From assembly GCA_041567315.1 (NCBI GenBank), contig JBFGCA010000095.1, positions 1-19,198 of the forward strand: a DNA stretch of 19,198 bases, given 5' to 3'. The notes under the pieces were generated by a model. That model saw only the letters and a list, made by a program, of their open reading frames with translations. It was not told the DNA's origin and searched no databases. The stretch is from JBFGCA01 sp041567315. Its GTDB lineage: Bacteria > Acidobacteriota > Thermoanaerobaculia > Multivoradales > JAHEKO01. The position numbers were made by a program, and so were the translations under genes. Shown here one piece after another: positions 16,674 through 19,198 of the stretch (its first letter is position 1; each line of letters begins with the position of its first letter).

Positions 16674-16726
16674 CGTCGGCGACTCGCCCGCCGTCATGCT
16701 ACCCCAGCGCTCGGAAGTCGCCGACG
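16674..16726. promoter_or_regulatory. Paired palindromic operator candidates in the VOC/selD divergent region
   Basis: CGTCGGCGACT (16674-16684) and AGTCGCCGACG (16716-16726) are exact inverted repeats. Each core (GTCGGCGAC, GTCGCCGAC) is itself a palindrome around one base. Their centres (16679, 16721) are 42 bp apart, four helical turns. A minus-strand TAGCAT (16696-16701), a possible -10 for the VOC gene, lies between them. Binding by a dimeric regulator is inferred. Confidence 0.5.
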
Positions 16727-16763
16727 CCCGAAGTAGCCGCCCCGCTGTGCGAAGCTCCGGCGC

Positions 16764-19130
16764 ATGAGACCGGGCAGCGCGGGACCGCTTCGCGAGCTGG
16801 TGCTGGTGGGCGGCGGGCACACCCACGTCCAGGTGCTGCGGCACTTCGCCATGGAGCCGCCGCCGGCCACCCGGGTAACCCTGGTGGTCGACACCCCGAT
16901 CGCCGTCTACTCGGGGATGGTCCCCGGCTTCGTGGCCGGCCAGTACCGGGTCGAGGAGCTGGAGATCGACGTGGTGCCGCTGGCCCGCCGGGCGGGGGCG
17001 CGGGTGGTCCTGGCGCCGGCCACCGGGGTCGACGCGGCCAGCCGGCGGATCGAGATCGAGGGCCGCCCGCCGCTGCCCTACGACCTGGCCTCCTTGGACG
17101 TCGGCTCGACCGTCGCCGGCCTCGACCTGCCGGGCGTCCGCCGCCACGCCTACCCGACCCGCCCGATCGGCCGCTTCGTCCAGCGGGTGGCCGAGCTCGA
17201 GGAGCGGGCGCTGGCCGCCGGCCCGGGCGCGCCGGTGAGGGTGGTGGTGGTCGGCGCCGGCGCCGGCGGCGTCGAGCTGGCCTTCACCCTCGAGCGGCGG
17301 CTGCGGGGGCGCGGGGTGACCGGCCTCTCGGTGGCGCTGCTGGAGGGCGGCGACCGCATCCTCGCCGGCTACCCCGAGTCGCTGCGGCGCCGGGTGCTCG
17401 CCCAGGCGGTCCGGCGCGGCATCACCGTCCGCACCGGCTGCCGGGTCACCGACGCCGCCGCCGACAGCCTCGGCCTCGAGGGCGGCGAGCGCCTGCCCTG
17501 CGACCTGCTGCTGTGGGTCACCGGCGCGGTCAGCCACCCGCTGTTCGCGCCCTCGGGCCTGCCCACCGACCAGCGAGGCTTCGTCCGCACCCGTCCCACC
17601 CTCCAGGTCGCCGGCCACGACGCCCTCTTCGCGGTCGGCGACTGCGGCACCCTCGATCAGCACCCCGACACCCCCAAGGCCGGCGTCTACGCGGTCCGCC
17701 AGGGACCCTTCCTGATCCACAACCTGCTGGCGCGCCTCACCGGCGGCCGGCTCCGCGCCTACCGGCCGCAGGGCGACTTCCTGACGCTGCTCAACCTCGG
17801 CGACGGCACCGCCCTCGGCACCAAGTGGGGCCTCTCCTTCGAGGGCCGCTGGGTGATGACCCTCAAGGACAAGATCGACCGCCGCTTCATGGAGCGCTTC
17901 CAGCTCCTGGCCCCGGACGGCTCGCCGCTCGAAGCGGCGGGGCTCGAAGACGCGATGGCCGCCGGCGACGACGGCGAGGAGATGGAGATGCTCTGCGGCG
18001 GCTGCGCCGCCAAGCCGGCGCAGGACGATCTGGCGCTCGCCCTCGAGCGGCTCGGACCGGGCCCCGCCGACCCCACCGTCGAGCTGGGCCTCGAGCGCCC
18101 CGACGACGCCGCCGCCTGGAGCCTGCCCGAGGGCCGCCGGGTGGTCTCGACCATCGACGCCTTCCGCGCCTTCACCGACGACCCCTTCCTGGTCGGCCGG
18201 GTGGCGGCGGTCAACGCCGTCTCCGACCTCTACGCCAAAGGCGTCGCCCCGCGCTACGCCCAGGCCCTCGTGGCGCTCCCCGAACAGGCGCCGCGCCGGC
18301 GCCATGAAGAGGGGCAAGACGGACGGTCAGGCGAGCTGGAGGAGGGCCGACCCGACGGCGCGCTTGCCCTCGAGCCCGAAGGACGGCGCGGCGAGCGCCG
18401 CCGCGAGCTGCTCTTCCAGGTGCTGGCCGGGGCGCGGGCGGCGCTCGACCCGCTGGGCGTCACCCTGCTGGGCGGCCACACCACCACGGCCCCCGAGCTG
18501 CTGGCCGGCTTCGTCGTCGACGGCCTGGCCGAGCCCGGGGCGCCGCTCCTCCGCCTCGGCGACCTGCGCGCCGGCCAACGCCTGATCCTGACCAAGCCGC
18601 TGGGCACCGGGGTGATTCTCCACGCCGACATGCAGGGCCTGGCGCGCGGCCCCTGGCTCCAGGCGGCGCTGGCCTCGATGCTCCGCCCCAACGCCGAAGC
18701 CGCCGCCGTGGCGCGCCGGACCGGCGCCACCGCCGCCACCGACGTCACCGGCTACGGCCTGGCCGGCCACCTCGCCGGGATGCTGGAGGCCAGCGGCTTG
18801 GCGGCGCGCCTGGATCTCGAGGCCCTGCCGGCCCTGCCCGGTGCCCTCGAGCTCCTCGGCCGCGGCGTCCGCAGCACCTCCCACCCCGCCAACGCCCGCG
18901 CCCGCCGCTTCCTGGCGCCCCACAACGGCCTCGAAGGACCACGCCTCGAGCTGCTGTTCGACCCCCAGACCTCGGGCGGCCTGCTCTTCGGGGTGCCGGC
19001 GGAGCGGGCGGAAGAGGCGGTGGCGAAGCTGCGGGAGGGCGGGGACGAGGGGGCGGCGGTGATCGGGGAGGTGGTGGAGCGGCCGAGGGATGGTGCACTC
19101 ATCGAGGTTGTTGTGGGGCCGGAGGGGTAG
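16764..19130 (+). CDS. selD: NADH-dehydrogenase-like FAD oxidoreductase fused to selenide, water dikinase
   Basis: This 788-residue bifunctional protein has two parts. The N-terminal half (about 1-400) is a pyridine nucleotide-disulfide oxidoreductase-like domain: FAD motif VLVGGGHTHVQVLR near residue 13, NAD motif VVVVGAGAGGVELAF near 162, and FAVGDCGTL near 291. The C-terminal half (about 408-788) is SelD: CGGCAAK (C411, C414, K417), ALVALP, GGHTTTAPE, KPLGTGV, ATDVTGYGLAGHLAGML and FDPQTSGGLLFGVP. SelD makes selenophosphate from selenide and ATP for selenocysteine or selenouridine. C414-A-A-K417 matches the catalytic Cys/Sec-x-x-Lys spacing; this copy uses Cys. Fusions of this type are known; the first domain may supply reduced selenium. 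An insert of about 30-35 residues lies near 511-545. No Shine-Dalgarno is seen before the ATG. No other selenium gene lies in the window. Confidence 0.92.
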   Translation: MRPGSAGPLRELVLVGGGHTHVQVLRHFAMEPPPATRVTLVVDTPIAVYSGMVPGFVAGQYRVEELEIDVVPLARRAGARVVLAPATGVDAASRRIEIEGRPPLPYDLASLDVGSTVAGLDLPGVRRHAYPTRPIGRFVQRVAELEERALAAGPGAPVRVVVVGAGAGGVELAFTLERRLRGRGVTGLSVALLEGGDRILAGYPESLRRRVLAQAVRRGITVRTGCRVTDAAADSLGLEGGERLPCDLLLWVTGAVSHPLFAPSGLPTDQRGFVRTRPTLQVAGHDALFAVGDCGTLDQHPDTPKAGVYAVRQGPFLIHNLLARLTGGRLRAYRPQGDFLTLLNLGDGTALGTKWGLSFEGRWVMTLKDKIDRRFMERFQLLAPDGSPLEAAGLEDAMAAGDDGEEMEMLCGGCAAKPAQDDLALALERLGPGPADPTVELGLERPDDAAAWSLPEGRRVVSTIDAFRAFTDDPFLVGRVAAVNAVSDLYAKGVAPRYAQALVALPEQAPRRRHEEGQDGRSGELEEGRPDGALALEPEGRRGERRRELLFQVLAGARAALDPLGVTLLGGHTTTAPELLAGFVVDGLAEPGAPLLRLGDLRAGQRLILTKPLGTGVILHADMQGLARGPWLQAALASMLRPNAEAAAVARRTGATAATDVTGYGLAGHLAGMLEASGLAARLDLEALPALPGALELLGRGVRSTSHPANARARRFLAPHNGLEGPRLELLFDPQTSGGLLFGVPAERAEEAVAKLREGGDEGAAVIGEVVERPRDGALIEVVVGPEG
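18289..18393 (+). repeat. In-frame insert of about 90-105 nt in selD bounded by 9-bp inverted repeats
   Basis: CGCCGCGCC (18289-18297) and GGCGCGGCG (18385-18393) are exact inverted repeats flanking an in-frame segment. It encodes a charged Arg/Glu/Gly-rich stretch starting RRRHEEGQDG. In ordinary SelD the ALVALP motif is followed after about 10 residues by the LLFQxLAGA helix; here about 40 residues intervene. The segment may be a small mobile or repetitive element, but inverted repeats of this length can arise by chance in such G+C-rich DNA. Confidence 0.4.
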
Positions 19131-19153
19131 CGGATCGGTGGGAACTCGGCACC

Positions 19154-19183
19154 GGGGCCTCTCGGCTGGCCCGCGAGGCCACC
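19154..19183 (+). terminator. Hairpin downstream of selD
   Basis: GGCCTC (19156-19161) and GAGGCC (19175-19180) pair, extended by GG/CC with one bulged A, starting 23 nt after the selD stop. There is no T-tract. The downstream context is cut by the window end. Confidence 0.35.
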
Positions 19184-19198
19184 CCCTGGGGCTGGGAG

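Overview
The window is a very G+C-rich bacterial chromosome segment with a nearly all-G/C third codon position and long shadow frames on both strands. Three features would fit an Acidobacteriota-like or related soil or environmental lineage: a large secreted BNR/Asp-box protein, a lipoprotein sulfatase-fold hydrolase with a Thr-x-Pro-x-His active-site segment, and the NADH-dehydrogenase-like/SelD fusion. That placement is inference; the window contains no rRNA or other decisive marker.

Layout, left to right. 1-213: intergenic DNA with an imperfect palindromic repeat. 214-3519 (+): secreted Asp-box repeat protein. 3626-4057 (-): 6-pyruvoyl-tetrahydropterin synthase/QueD family protein, convergent with the previous gene across a strong hairpin. 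4198-5379 (+): exported amidohydrolase. 5585-6123 (+): RelE-type toxin followed by Phd/YefM-type antitoxin, in lower-G+C DNA and preceded by a perfect 11-bp-arm palindrome that abuts the toxin start. 6120-7475 (+): sulfatase-fold lipoprotein whose TTG start overlaps the antitoxin stop. 7476-7817: long intergenic region with a good sigma70-type promoter and several hairpins. 7818-8174 (+): small secreted four-cysteine protein of unknown function. 8409-11282 (+): alaS. 11320-13305 (+): acs. A five-gene minus-strand run, read right to left, then follows: VOC-family protein (16647-16267), RmlC-like sugar epimerase (16235-15708), SSS-family symporter (15560-14058), an 80-residue small protein (14048-13806) and a nucleotidyltransferase (13816-13313). 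Finally a 788-residue NADH-dehydrogenase-like/selenide-water-dikinase fusion (16764-19130, +) is divergent from the VOC gene.

The window is mostly housekeeping and transport or hydrolase genes rather than one pathway. Two small modules look accessory: the toxin-antitoxin pair and the small-protein/nucleotidyltransferase pair. The most unusual signals are non-coding. (1) Four genes have a TANNNT hexamer ending 6-9 nt before the ATG, the geometry of leaderless transcripts. (2) A 35-nt stretch at the acs/nucleotidyltransferase junction has the architecture of a tRNA anticodon arm plus T-arm (GAA anticodon) and carries both stop codons. (3) Two GTCGSCGAC palindromes lie exactly 42 bp apart in the VOC/selD divergent region. 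(4) SelD carries an in-frame insert of about 30-35 codons bounded by 9-bp inverted repeats. (5) The AlaRS resembles the eukaryotic rather than the E. coli sequence type.
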